Below are positions 24,393 through 32,780 of a stretch of DNA of 34,957 nucleotides, in pieces. The DNA is taken from assembly GCA_021372245.1 (NCBI GenBank), contig JAJFUV010000097.1, positions 1 to 34,957 of the forward strand, read 5' to 3'. Below the pieces are notes generated by a model, which saw nothing but the letters and a program-made list of their open reading frames with translations, searched no databases and was not told the DNA's origin. The number at the start of each line of letters is the position of its first letter. Positions within the stretch are counted from its first letter, which is position 1. This stretch comes from Terriglobales bacterium (lineage in GTDB: Bacteria; Acidobacteriota; Terriglobia; Bryobacterales; Bryobacteraceae). The position numbers and the translations under genes are program-made.

Positions 24393-25286
24393 ATGTACAA
24401 TGCATTCTTCGGCTTCAAAGAGTCTCCCTTTAACTTGTCTCCGGATCCCTCGTTCCTCTACCGGAGCCCCCAGCACGAAGAGGCGTTGGCGAATCTGATC
24501 TACGGAGTGCAGAGCCGGAAGGGCTTCATTGTACTCACAGGCGAGGTGGGCACCGGCAAGACAACCATGCTGCAGTGCCTGCGCGATTTCCTGGAGAGCC
24601 AGCGCATCGAGTTCGCCTTTCTCTTCAATTCCCGCGTGACTGTGGACCAATTCTTCGAGATGATCGCCTACGATCTGAACCTGCGCTGCCAGCGCGCCTC
24701 GAAGACCGAAGTCCTGTTCGCACTGAACAATCTCCTGATCCAGCAGGCCAACTCGGGGCGCACGACGGCGCTCATTGTCGACGAGGCCCACAATCTAAGC
24801 TGGGAAGTGTTGGAAGAAATCCGCCTTCTCGGAAATCTGGAGACGCGGCATGGCAAGCTGCTCCAGATCGTCCTCGCCGGACAACCCGAATTGGACCGCA
24901 AATTGGATGCGCCGGACATGCGCCAACTCAAGCAGCGCATCGTCCTCAGATGCCACCTGTGCCCCCTGGAAGAGAGCGAGGCCATCGAGTACATCGTCAC
25001 GCGCATGAACCGTGCAGGGATGCCAAACCAGACGGTGTTTCCGGCGGACCTTCTGTCGGAGATCTATCTGCGCTCGCAAGGAATTCCCAGGCTCATCAAC
25101 GCCATTTGCGACAACCTCCTATTGAACTGCTTCGCCCTGGAGCAGCGCGTCGCCACACTTGAAGTGCTGGACGAGGTCTGTGCGGATATGCGTCTGGAGT
25201 GGCCGGGACGGCGTCCTCAATTGCCGCACAGAGTGCTGACCGACGACCAGTACCGGCAGAGCCCCTATTACGGGCGTGGCAACTAG
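24393..25286 (+). CDS. ExeA/GspA-type AAA ATPase
   Basis: A 297-residue P-loop ATPase. It starts with the ExeA hallmark MYNAFFGFKESPFNLSPDP. Walker A is GEVGTGKTT (residues 50-58) and Walker B is ALIVDEAHN (Asp130, Glu131). Sensor and lid regions follow (QRIVLRCHLCPLEESEAIEY, then GIPRLINAICDNLLL). It ends after the ATPase without the peptidoglycan-binding domain that GspA/ExeA carry. That makes it closer to the short secretion ATPases seen next to exopolysaccharide/exosortase loci. No such locus is present here. It may power assembly or export of something made by the downstream genes; this is inference from position only. A long 217-bp gap separates it from the repeat peptide. Confidence 0.83.
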   Translation: MYNAFFGFKESPFNLSPDPSFLYRSPQHEEALANLIYGVQSRKGFIVLTGEVGTGKTTMLQCLRDFLESQRIEFAFLFNSRVTVDQFFEMIAYDLNLRCQRASKTEVLFALNNLLIQQANSGRTTALIVDEAHNLSWEVLEEIRLLGNLETRHGKLLQIVLAGQPELDRKLDAPDMRQLKQRIVLRCHLCPLEESEAIEYIVTRMNRAGMPNQTVFPADLLSEIYLRSQGIPRLINAICDNLLLNCFALEQRVATLEVLDEVCADMRLEWPGRRPQLPHRVLTDDQYRQSPYYGRGN

Positions 25287-25372
25287 TCTCTCAACAGCAC
25301 TACAACCACCTGATTAACCAGTAAGTTAGAGACCTATCCCGACCCCTCGTAAGGTATCCACCGGACTACCAG

Positions 25373-25418
25373 CCTAGGATTTTTCCTAGGAGTGTAAGGC
25401 AAAGCGCCCACCTAGAAT
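25373..25418 (+). promoter_or_regulatory. Palindromic operator with overlapping promoter
   Basis: CCTAGGA (25373-25379) and TCCTAGG (25384-25390) form a perfect 7-bp inverted repeat around TTTT. TAGAAT (25413-25418) is a five-of-six -10; no good -35 is present at the right distance. If transcription starts near 25425, the palindrome is centred near -43, the usual place for a class II activator. This suggests an activated promoter for the repeat-peptide gene. The regulator is not identified; a LuxR/FixJ-type protein is one possibility. Confidence 0.45.
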
Positions 25419-25503
25419 TAAATAGTACGTCGCCCTCTCGGGATCTAGAGGTGTGGAGTCCTCGCCGGGAAGGGCGAAGAAACCTAACAGGCGGATATCG
25501 ATT

Positions 25504-25731
25504 ATGGCTCACGTTCTTCAAAGTTGGCGTTTCTGCGGTATTCTTTGCGGACTCTTTGTGCTGGCCTTCATGGTGGGGCTTATGCCGGGTGGCACACTAA
25601 GCCACGGCCCGGTGTTCCCTCCTAACCCTTGGGACCAACTCGCTCACGGTCCGGTGTTCCCTCCCAATCCATGGGATCAGTTCGCCCATGGTCCGGTGTT
25701 CCCTCCCAACCCCTGGGATCAAAGATCGTAG
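25504..25731 (+). CDS. Exported triple-repeat small peptide precursor, novel
   Basis: A 75-residue protein starting at the ATG at 25504 (AGGCGGA about 9 bp upstream); a GTG 51 bp earlier is open but would bury the leader. Residues about 8-33 form a hydrophobic leader (FCGILCGLFVLAFMVGLM followed by PGGTLS). The remainder is three copies of a 14-residue unit, HGPVFPPNPWDQ followed by LA, FA or RS. I recognise no family. The architecture resembles multi-copy secreted peptide precursors: leader, then identical cores. Each core has four prolines, one tryptophan and an acidic residue. It may be processed to a signalling peptide, be a modified peptide, or be a small wall- or membrane-associated protein. 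The seven-helix gene starts 62 bp downstream. Confidence 0.75.
   Translation: MAHVLQSWRFCGILCGLFVLAFMVGLMPGGTLSHGPVFPPNPWDQLAHGPVFPPNPWDQFAHGPVFPPNPWDQRS
25603..25728 (+). repeat. Three tandem 42-bp coding repeats
   Basis: Units at 25603-25644, 25645-25686 and 25687-25728 encode the 14-residue peptide cores. The unit shares CCGGTGTTCCCTCC; synonymous differences (CAC/CAT, CCT/CCC, TGGGAC/TGGGAT) leave residues 1-12 identical in all three. That pattern points to selection on the peptide rather than only recent DNA duplication. Confidence 0.9.
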
Positions 25732-25744
25732 GTTCACCCTCCTG

Positions 25745-25793
25745 CAGGCACCGGTTTCGGTCGATTGATTGATTAGATTGGTATCGGTGCCTG
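25745..25793 (+). promoter_or_regulatory. Hairpin abutting the start codon of the seven-helix gene
   Basis: CAGGCACCG (25745-25753) pairs perfectly with CGGTGCCTG (25785-25793). The 3' arm ends at the base before the ATG at 25794 and occupies the Shine-Dalgarno position. The 31-nt loop contains GATTGATTGATTAGATTGG. The structure lacks a following T-run, so it is more likely to affect translation or mRNA stability than to terminate transcription. Confidence 0.5.
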
Positions 25794-26486
25794 ATGAATG
25801 TACTGCAGTGGGCATTTATTGTTGCCGGGGCAGTTGTTCAGCTACTGCTTATAGCAGTTCTTGTACGCGGTAGCTACCGGACTTTCCCCTTCCTTTTCGC
25901 CTATGCGGTGGCCGCGTTCTTGGCCACCGCAGTCGAAGTGGCGGCGATTCTGGATCTCATGGGGTGGTCCGCATACACGTACAAGTACTACTGGATCAAC
26001 GACCTCATTCTCCAGTCCCTGATCATGCTTCTGGTGCTTTCCCTGGTCTATCAGAGTATGCGGGACAATCCCAAGCGCCCCTTTACAATCCGCCTCCTGG
26101 CCCTGGGCGTCGTCATAGTGGCAGCATCTTCGCTCGCGATGCACTGGAGCGAACCCCTGAACGAGCGCATGACCGACGTCGCCCGCAACCTCAGCTTCAG
26201 CGCAGTCCTGTTGAATCTGGTGCTCTGGATGAGTCTGTTGAAGCGCCGGCTACCCGACACCCGGCTGCTGGTCATAAGCGGCGCCTTGGGCATCCAGATG
26301 GCCGGGCAGGCCATCGGACACTCCTTGCGCCAACTGGCCGCGCCCAGGCGGAGTGTTCCGCTGGTGATGTCAGGGAACATCATGATCGCCGCGGCGCACG
26401 TGATGTGCCTGTACTTGTGTTGGCAAACTTTGCGTCAGTACGAAGTCGCCAGTTCGCGTGCGCATCGAACGCCCACGGAAGCCTGA
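25794..26486 (+). CDS. Seven-helix membrane protein, function unknown
   Basis: A 230-residue protein with seven hydrophobic segments, at about residues 5-25, 32-52, 68-88, 100-118, 130-150, 157-176 and 190-212. Several basic residues fall in the loops (SMRDNPKRPF, LKRRLPDTR). There is no kinase, cyclase or other cytosolic domain. The fold resembles membrane sensor halves lacking an output module, but I recognise no named family. The start codon directly follows a hairpin stem and no Shine-Dalgarno is visible. Position next to the repeat-peptide gene suggests it could handle, sense or confer immunity to that peptide; this is inference. Confidence 0.7.
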   Translation: MNVLQWAFIVAGAVVQLLLIAVLVRGSYRTFPFLFAYAVAAFLATAVEVAAILDLMGWSAYTYKYYWINDLILQSLIMLLVLSLVYQSMRDNPKRPFTIRLLALGVVIVAASSLAMHWSEPLNERMTDVARNLSFSAVLLNLVLWMSLLKRRLPDTRLLVISGALGIQMAGQAIGHSLRQLAAPRRSVPLVMSGNIMIAAAHVMCLYLCWQTLRQYEVASSRAHRTPTEA

Positions 26487-26599
26487 GCGGAATCCCCATC
26501 TCACTTTGACCGCCAATGTGGTGAAGAGTAAACTGGTTCTGATTCCCAATCCACCTCGCGGCACGTGGCCGTCCTGGTGAGACTCAAAGGACGATAGCA

Positions 26600-27949
26600 A
26601 TGCAAGATTTCCTTAACCGCAGAAATTTCCTGACCAGCGCCAGTGTTGCCGGCGCGGCTCTCGGTCTCGCCGGTCCGGCGATGGCCGCTCAACAGCGCAA
26701 GCTCGTGGTCAAATCCACCGGACGCGTGATTGGAGCCAACGACACAATCAACGTGGGCGTGATCGGATGCGGCGGCCGCGGGACTTATGTTGGCCGCACG
26801 TTCGCCAAGGTGGGCCAGGGCGAGAACAAGTGCAAGATCGTGGCCGTTTGCGACCTCTATGAGAAACGCAAGAGGCTCAACGCGGAGTTCCACCAGTGCG
26901 ACGGTTACCTCGATTTTCACGAGGTCATCAACCGCAAGGATGTGGACGCCGTCATCGTGGCCACCCCGGACCACTGGCACGCGCCGATCGCCATCGCAGC
27001 CATGCTCAATGGCAAGGACGTCTACCTTGAAAAGCCCATGTGCCACACGGTCGCTCAGGCCAAGCAACTGATCGACACGGTCAAGGCTACCAAGCGCGTG
27101 CTGCAGGTAGGTTCGCAGACGACCTCCGCCGACATTTGGCATAAGGCCAAGGACGTGATCGCGAGTGGCGCCATCGGCGACATGATCATGAGCCAGGGTT
27201 CATACCACCGCAACTCCAAGGAAGGCGAGTGGAACTGGCCCATCGATCCCGACGCCGGTCCGAACAAGAAGGGCGACAATTACATCGACTGGAAGACTTA
27301 CCTGGGTCCGGCACCCCAGCGGGCGTGGAATCCCGAGCGATTCTTCCGTTTCCGCAAATTCTGGGATTACTCGGGCGGCATTGCCACCGACCTGTTCTTC
27401 CACGTGGCCGCGCCCCTGAACATCTGCTGGCCGTCGCCGCAATTCCCGTACAAAGTAATGGCCGGCGGCGGCATTTACGTATTCAAAGACCGTGAAGTGC
27501 CGGACACGTTCCACCTGATCGCGGAATACTCCAAGGGCCACTCCGTGGTGCTGAGCAGCTCCATGGCGAATTCGCAGCACATCCCGGGCCTGATCCGCGG
27601 GCACCTGGGCACCATCATCATGGTGGAACACGGCCAGTTCGAAGGAACCGCCACCTACATCACGCTGAAGCCGGAGAAGCGCGTGATGACGCCGGAATAT
27701 GAAGGCAAGTACGGCAAGGACGACCAGCAGATTCCGCTGGAATCCAAGGACGCCATGGTCGCGCACGTCGAGAATTTCCTGAGCTGCGTGCGCACCCGCC
27801 AGAAGCCCACACTCGACGTGGAAACCGCGGCGCGCGCCCAGGTGCTCATCAGCATGTCGGTTCAGAGCTACCGCCAGGGCCGTGTGCTGTATTTCGACGA
27901 GAAGACGTTCCAGGTACTCCCCACGCCGCCCATCAGGACGAAGGCGTAG
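26600..27949 (+). CDS. Exported Gfo/Idh/MocA-family oxidoreductase
   Basis: A 449-residue protein with AAGGA before the ATG. The Tat leader is [20 protein letters not shown], ending near AMAAQ. The Rossmann domain follows at about residues 50-170 ([49 protein letters not shown]). Lys in EKP is the family's usual catalytic residue. The C-terminal alpha/beta half contains the extended loops seen in secreted planctomycete and acidobacterial members ([18 protein letters not shown]). It should oxidise or epimerise a sugar with bound NAD(P). Such exported members often sit near TIM-barrel sugar isomerases, as here. A terminator follows 24 bp after the stop. Confidence 0.88.
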   Translation: MQDFLNRRNFLTSASVAGAALGLAGPAMAAQQRKLVVKSTGRVIGANDTINVGVIGCGGRGTYVGRTFAKVGQGENKCKIVAVCDLYEKRKRLNAEFHQCDGYLDFHEVINRKDVDAVIVATPDHWHAPIAIAAMLNGKDVYLEKPMCHTVAQAKQLIDTVKATKRVLQVGSQTTSADIWHKAKDVIASGAIGDMIMSQGSYHRNSKEGEWNWPIDPDAGPNKKGDNYIDWKTYLGPAPQRAWNPERFFRFRKFWDYSGGIATDLFFHVAAPLNICWPSPQFPYKVMAGGGIYVFKDREVPDTFHLIAEYSKGHSVVLSSSMANSQHIPGLIRGHLGTIIMVEHGQFEGTATYITLKPEKRVMTPEYEGKYGKDDQQIPLESKDAMVAHVENFLSCVRTRQKPTLDVETAARAQVLISMSVQSYRQGRVLYFDEKTFQVLPTPPIRTKA

Positions 27950-27973
27950 ACAGACGCTTCACTCTTGTTTGAT

Positions 27974-28002
27974 AAGCGGTCCCACCCTTCGTGGGACCGC
28001 TT
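27974..28002. terminator. Bidirectional intrinsic terminator
   Basis: A perfect 12-bp stem: AAGCGGTCCCAC (27974-27985) and GTGGGACCGCTT (27991-28002), loop CCTTC. It lies between the convergent oxidoreductase and aspS genes. CTTATTT follows on the plus strand, and ATCAAACAA follows on the minus strand. It probably serves both genes. Confidence 0.88.
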
Positions 28003-28003
28003 C

Positions 28004-29788
28004 TTATTTGTGGCCCGTGACTTTGATTCCCAGTTCGCGGAGCTGCCGCTCGGGCACTTCCGCGGGCGCCTCGCACATCAGGTCGGTGCCGCGCGCCGTT
28101 TTGGGAAATGCGATCACGTCGCGGATCGAGGTTTCTCCAGCCAGGATCATCACCAGCCGGTCCAGGCCGAGCGCGATGCCGCCGTGCGGCGGCGCCCCGT
28201 ACTTGAGCCCTTCGAGCAGGAACCCGAACCTGTGCTGCGCCTCCTCTTCGCTGAAACCGAGCGCGCCGAACACCTGCGACTGCACGTCGGTGCGATGAAT
28301 ACGGATGGAGCCGGAACCCAACTCCGTGCCGTTGAGAACGAGGTCGTAGCTCTTGGCGCGGCAGTTCGCCGGGTCGGCGGTCAGCTTCTCCAGGTCTTCA
28401 TCGTAAACAGAGGTGAACGGATGGTGTGCGGCGGTCCAGCGGTTCTCTTCCTCACTCCATTCGAACATGGGGAAGTCCACTACCCAAACGAAGCGAAAAT
28501 CCTCGGGATTGAGGAGCTGGTGACGGTCGTTGTACTTCTGCCCGGCAAACAAACGCAGTTGCCCGCAAGCCTTGAAAACGGCTTCTTCCGGACGATGCGG
28601 GTCGGGTTCTCCGGCCCAGCCGGCGACCAGCAACAGATCGTCTTCGGCGACGCCGGCCCGCTCGCGCACGGTGCGCATGGGTTCTGGAAAATCGCGCGTC
28701 AAACGCTTGACGTCGTCGTAGACGCGCAAACCGCGTTCGGTTCCGTACGCCTTCAGTTCGTCGCGCTGGCTGCGCGTGAGCACCCCGGTCCTGGGGATAC
28801 GGATGGCCACCAGCGGCAGGCCCTTGGGCGTCAACATGCCTTCGGGGAACAGGTCCTCGACCGGATGGAACGGCGGCAGGCGCAGATCCGGCTTGTCGAT
28901 CCCGTAAGACCGCATGGCCTCGGCGTACGTCATCCGCGGGAACGGGATGGAAACTTCGTGGCCGGCTACTTTGCAGATGCGCTGTACGAGCGGCTCGACG
29001 ACTTCGAGAACGCGCTCCTGTTGCGGGAACGACATCTCGAGGTCGATTTGCGTGAACTCGGGCTGGCGATCGGCGCGGAGATCCTCATCGCGGAAGCAGC
29101 GCACGATCTGGAAATACTTGTCGAAACCGCTCACCATCAGCAGTTGTTTGAACAGCTGGGGCGATTGCGGAAGCGCATAGAAGGCGCCCCGCTGCGCGCG
29201 GCTGGGGATGAGGAAGTCGCGCGCGCCTTCGGGCGTCGACCGCGTCATGAACGGAGTTTCGATTTCGAGGAAGCCCAGCGAGTTCAGGAATTCGCGCGCG
29301 GCGAAGGCCACCCGCGAACGCAGCATGATATTGCGCTGCATACGCGGCCGGCGCAGGTCGACAAAGCGATATTTCAGGCGCGTGTCTTCGCTGACGTCCA
29401 CGCTGTCTTCCATGGGGAACGGCGGCGTCAGGGCCTCGTTGAGAATCCACAGCGACTCGGCCACCACCTCGATTTCGCCAGTTGGGAGCGAGCTATTGAT
29501 CGTGTCGGCGCTGCGCAGCGCCACACGGCCTTCCACCGCCATGACGTACTCCGAGCGCAGGCTCTCGGCCTTGCCGTGAACGGCGGCGTCCAGGTCCTCA
29601 TGGAAGACCACCTGCGTGATGCCTTCGCGGTCCCGCAGATGGATGAAGATGACGCCTCCCAAGTCGTGGCGGCGATGCACCCAACCCATCAGCAGCACGT
29701 GTGCGCCCGCATCCGCCGGCCTCAACTGGCCGCAAGTGTGCGTGCGCCGTAGATCGCCCAAAAAATCCAAACTGACGCTATCCGGCAT
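28004..29788 (-). CDS. aspS: Aspartate--tRNA ligase
   Basis: A 594-residue class II synthetase of the bacterial type. The N-terminal OB-fold is at residues about 15-115 (THTCGQLRPADAG, VLLMGWVHRRHDLGGVIFIH). Class II motif 1 is in the FLNSLGFLEIETPFMTRSTP region. Motif 2 is FRDEDLRADRQPEFTQID, and motif 3 is GIALGLDRLVMIL at about residue 537. The GAD insertion domain lies between motifs 2 and 3 (about 300-430). Length matches bacterial AspRS. It charges tRNA-Asp in the cytosol; whether it also charges tRNA-Asn cannot be settled from this window. It lies 10 bp after hisS, so they are co-transcribed. Confidence 0.97.
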   Translation of the reverse strand: MPDSVSLDFLGDLRRTHTCGQLRPADAGAHVLLMGWVHRRHDLGGVIFIHLRDREGITQVVFHEDLDAAVHGKAESLRSEYVMAVEGRVALRSADTINSSLPTGEIEVVAESLWILNEALTPPFPMEDSVDVSEDTRLKYRFVDLRRPRMQRNIMLRSRVAFAAREFLNSLGFLEIETPFMTRSTPEGARDFLIPSRAQRGAFYALPQSPQLFKQLLMVSGFDKYFQIVRCFRDEDLRADRQPEFTQIDLEMSFPQQERVLEVVEPLVQRICKVAGHEVSIPFPRMTYAEAMRSYGIDKPDLRLPPFHPVEDLFPEGMLTPKGLPLVAIRIPRTGVLTRSQRDELKAYGTERGLRVYDDVKRLTRDFPEPMRTVRERAGVAEDDLLLVAGWAGEPDPHRPEEAVFKACGQLRLFAGQKYNDRHQLLNPEDFRFVWVVDFPMFEWSEEENRWTAAHHPFTSVYDEDLEKLTADPANCRAKSYDLVLNGTELGSGSIRIHRTDVQSQVFGALGFSEEEAQHRFGFLLEGLKYGAPPHGGIALGLDRLVMILAGETSIRDVIAFPKTARGTDLMCEAPAEVPERQLRELGIKVTGHK

Positions 29789-29798
29789 ATGATTTTTG

Positions 29799-31049
29799 CT
29801 ACTTAAGCTTCTCGTATAATTCCGCGGCGCCGACAGTCTCCTGCGCGCCCGTTTCCATGTTCTTCAGGGAGTACGCACCGGCGGCGATTTCGTCGTCGCC
29901 GATGATCAGCACCCAACGCGCCTTCAGCTTGTTCGCCGTCTCCATGGCCCGTTTCAGGCGGGCATCGACACCGGTCTCGACCGTGACGCCGCGGCGGCGC
30001 AGATCGCGCGCCAGTATGCCCGCATGGCGGAAGGCCGCTTCGCCCAAAGGCGCGACGAACAAATCCAGTTGCGGCCCGTTGTCGCCCGGCCGCGCCTCCT
30101 CGACGCTCATCACCAGGCGGTCTTCGCCAATAGAAAAACCGATACCCGGCGAGTGAACTTTCGAGCCGAGCGATTCCGCCAGACCGTCGTACCGGCCGCC
30201 GCCCAGAACGGAGTTCTGCGCGCCGAGCGCTCCGTGCACGATCTCGAAGGTCGTGCGCGTGTAGTAATCCAGGCCGCGCACCAGCCGAGGCTTCAATTCA
30301 AATCCGATACCGCGATCGGTGAGATAGGTTTTCACCCGCTCGAAGTGGTCGCGGCAGTCTTCGCAGAGGCAATCCAGAATCGAGGGCAGTGCGTCGATGA
30401 TGGGCTGGTCCTCGGGAATCTTGCAGTCCAGCACGCGCAGAGGATTCGTGTCCACCCGGCGGCGGCAATCCTCGCACATGCGCGGGGCATCGGCGGCGAG
30501 CGCCTCCCTCAACCGGGCCACGTACTTCGGACGGCAGACCGGGCAGCCCACCGAATTGATGAGCAGTTGGGAGCCTTCCAGCCCGGCGCAGGACAGGATC
30601 TCGACGATCATTTCGATCACTTCGGCGTCCACGGCGGGCGACTCGGACCCGATGGCTTCCGCCCCGATCTGGAAGAACTGCCTGTAGCGGCCCTTCTGAG
30701 GGCGCTCGCGCCGGAACATGGGTCCGATGTAGTAGAGCTTCTGGAGGCCGGGGAGCTGGTCCAGGCGATGTTCGATGTAGGAACGGATCACCGAGGCCGT
30801 GGCCTCGGGCCGGAGCGTGAGCGAGCTGCCGTCACGGTCCTCGAAAGTGTACATCTCCTTGGAGACGATGTCGGTCTCCGCTCCCACGCCGCGGGCGAAC
30901 AACCCGGTCTCCTCGAAAATGGGAGTGCGGATTTCCTGGTAGTTGTACGAGCGGAATACGCGCCGCGCCACCTCTTCAACGTGATTCCACACGGCGCTCG
31001 CAGGTGGAAGGATGTCGCGGGTTCCTTTGACGGCTCGAATCGATTTCAC
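29799..31049 (-). CDS. hisS: Histidine--tRNA ligase
   Basis: A 416-residue class IIa synthetase. It begins with the diagnostic VKGTRDILPP. Other landmarks are TLRPEATASVIRSYIEH, motif 2 MFRRERPQKGRYRQFFQIGAE, the histidine A loop LVRGLDYYTRTTFEIVH, and motif 3 GIGFSIGEDRLVM. The C-terminal anticodon-binding domain starts at about 325 (LDLFVAPLGE). A cysteine-rich insertion between motifs 2 and 3 (VGCPVCRPKY, MCEDCRRR, CLCEDCRDHF) is seen in many bacterial HisRS proteins. The hisS-aspS order is common in bacteria. The 240-bp upstream region shows no T-box signature. Confidence 0.97.
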   Translation of the reverse strand: MKSIRAVKGTRDILPPASAVWNHVEEVARRVFRSYNYQEIRTPIFEETGLFARGVGAETDIVSKEMYTFEDRDGSSLTLRPEATASVIRSYIEHRLDQLPGLQKLYYIGPMFRRERPQKGRYRQFFQIGAEAIGSESPAVDAEVIEMIVEILSCAGLEGSQLLINSVGCPVCRPKYVARLREALAADAPRMCEDCRRRVDTNPLRVLDCKIPEDQPIIDALPSILDCLCEDCRDHFERVKTYLTDRGIGFELKPRLVRGLDYYTRTTFEIVHGALGAQNSVLGGGRYDGLAESLGSKVHSPGIGFSIGEDRLVMSVEEARPGDNGPQLDLFVAPLGEAAFRHAGILARDLRRRGVTVETGVDARLKRAMETANKLKARWVLIIGDDEIAAGAYSLKNMETGAQETVGAAELYEKLK

Positions 31050-31288
31050 TCTTCTTCCTTGTAGTTCTGCCGGTAACCCACCTACCGCAACGGAGTCTGG
31101 CGGAAGCGTTCGCGTTCGGCCGGCGTCACAGCGCGCCGTTCATCTGTGCGCTGGGATCGATCTATGCACTTGCAGCTATGCGAGGCGCTGCGCCGCGATA
31201 GCTACGGGCCATGATTTCCGGCTGAAAACACTATGGTAACATGCCAGGCTGGCCGGTTAGTCCGAACACACAGAGGTGAACGCCGGTG
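31050..31288. other. Intergenic region upstream of hisS
   Basis: This 239-bp gap holds the hisS promoter side and the 3' side of the DegT gene. I see no gene, tRNA, T-box or clear terminator. Short open frames here lack coding character. Confidence 0.5.
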
Positions 31289-32614
31289 TTACGCCCGCGC
31301 GACTTCCCCGGCGTGTTTCTGAATGCGCAGGATGGCTTCGGCAATCTGCTCCATGTGCGCCCGATCGGAAACGAAAGTGGCCGGCGAAACCCATACCACT
31401 TCCTGGCACAGGCGATCGTTAACGGGAAGCTGGTTGCGCTCCTCCAACTGCGCTAATCGTTGCTTGGAGTAAATCCGCTGGTAACCGCGCGAATTCAGCG
31501 CGTTCTTGAGATAGCGGCGCTTGTTGAGGGCGTCGTAGCCGTCACCGGCTGGTACGTGCTCAGCACCGAGCGCCTTCAGGAACTTCTCCTTGGGCATGCC
31601 GGCGAAGTGCTCTTTGTTGTAACGGAAGATCAGCCCGTGATAGACATTGCGTGTGCAGCCCGGATACATGGCCGCCGGGTGGATCCCAGGGATCTCCTTC
31701 AACATGCTGGTGAGATAACGCGCGTTCTGCTCGCGGTGCTGCGTCTGTTTTTCCAGACGTTCCAATTGCGTGGAGAGCACGGCGGCCTGGAACTCCGTCA
31801 TCAGAAACTTCGTGCCGTGCATCACGTCGACGTAGTTCTTATTGTGCTGGCCCGTCCCGTTCCAGTGATATGCGAAGCACTTCTCGTAAAGGTCGTCATC
31901 GTTGGTGATGATGGCTCCACCTTCTCCGCAATTGAGGTTCTTGGAGGCCTGGAAGCTGAAGCAGCCGGTGGCTCCGTAGGATCCGGCCTTCTTGCCGCGC
32001 CACTCGGACAGATGGGACTGGCAGGTATCTTCGACCACCGGAATCTTGCGCGCCTTGGCGACCTTCATGATCTCGTCCAGGTCCGCCACGTTGCCCGCCA
32101 AGTGCACGGGGATCATCGCCACCGTATTCTTGGTGATCGCCGCGTCGATCTTGCGTGCGTCGATCTGGGCCGTCTCGATGTCCGAATCGACAAAGACCGG
32201 CAAGGCGTACATATTGAGGATCACGTTCAGCGTGGCCACGAAGGTGTAAGGCGCCAGCAGGACTTCGTCGCCCGGACCCACGCCCAGTGCTGCCAGCGAG
32301 GTCTGCAGCGCGGCCGTCCCGCTGGAGGTAGCCAGGCAGTGTTTGGTCCCCGCAAGCTGGGCGTACGTCTCCTCGAAGCGCTTGACGTTGTCGCCGTTGC
32401 CACGGAACCAGTGGCCACTGCGGACCACCTCCGCCAAGGCCTTCTCTTCTTTCTCGTCGAAGATTGGCCAGGAACCGGAAGGCCGTGCGAACAGCGGCGT
32501 TCCTCCCAGCAGCGCGGGCTTGCCAGGAGCAAGCTTGACCGCGCCGCCCCTCGCCAGCCCCAATCCTGCCGCCGACCCGGCAGCCAGCATACCTCTACGC
32601 GTCAAGTTGCTCAT
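31289..32614 (-). CDS. DegT/DnrJ/EryC1/StrS-type PLP enzyme with Tat-like leader
   Basis: A 441-residue fold-type I PLP enzyme. The N-terminus carries a twin-arginine leader (LTRRGMLAAGSAAGLGLARG), so it is probably exported folded with its cofactor. The enzyme core shows CLATSSGTAALQTSLAALGV (phosphate cup), VEDTCQSHLSEWRGKKAG (Asp196 that holds the PLP nitrogen) and CFSFQASKNLNCGEGGAI, where Lys225 is the Schiff-base lysine. All key residues are present. Relatives transfer amino groups to keto-sugars or dehydrate sugars; an extracytoplasmic role is unusual. The start lies 66 bp from the remnant end of the edge gene, which suggests the two once formed an operon. Confidence 0.88.
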   Translation of the reverse strand: MSNLTRRGMLAAGSAAGLGLARGGAVKLAPGKPALLGGTPLFARPSGSWPIFDEKEEKALAEVVRSGHWFRGNGDNVKRFEETYAQLAGTKHCLATSSGTAALQTSLAALGVGPGDEVLLAPYTFVATLNVILNMYALPVFVDSDIETAQIDARKIDAAITKNTVAMIPVHLAGNVADLDEIMKVAKARKIPVVEDTCQSHLSEWRGKKAGSYGATGCFSFQASKNLNCGEGGAIITNDDDLYEKCFAYHWNGTGQHNKNYVDVMHGTKFLMTEFQAAVLSTQLERLEKQTQHREQNARYLTSMLKEIPGIHPAAMYPGCTRNVYHGLIFRYNKEHFAGMPKEKFLKALGAEHVPAGDGYDALNKRRYLKNALNSRGYQRIYSKQRLAQLEERNQLPVNDRLCQEVVWVSPATFVSDRAHMEQIAEAILRIQKHAGEVARA

Positions 32615-32679
32615 AGGTTCCTTTCCTCGGACCCATTATGTTACAGAAACGGCGCGATGCTGACAGAACTTCCCATCAA

Positions 32680-32724
32680 TTACTTTCCGTATGAAAGTAA
32701 TCGCACCGGCCCGTGCAGGTCGTT
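32680..32724 (-). pseudogene. Remnant 3' end of a glycan-binding gene
   Basis: On the minus strand, codons from 32724 to a TAA at 32680-32682 read NDLHGPVRLLSYGK. This nearly matches the end of the frame at the right edge of the window (NGLHGPVRLLSYSR). The sequence further upstream in this copy is unrelated. It is probably the original 3' end of that gene, cut off by an insertion. Confidence 0.6.
32690..32724. repeat. 35-bp direct repeat, left copy
   Basis: It matches 34803-34837 at 33 of 35 positions. The core GAAAGTAATCGCACCGGCCC and its continuation to GTGCAGG are identical. The two copies flank about 2.1 kb of different-looking DNA, as expected for an attachment-site duplication or an unusually long target-site duplication. 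Confidence 0.85.
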
Positions 32725-32780
32725 ACGACGGACGAGACAAATCCCAGCATAAAGGACATCCGGTCACGACAACACGGTAT

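Noticed and set aside
27965..31064. Long plus-strand frames opposite aspS and hisS
   Set aside because: The minus strand encodes two unmistakable tRNA synthetases; these are shadows.
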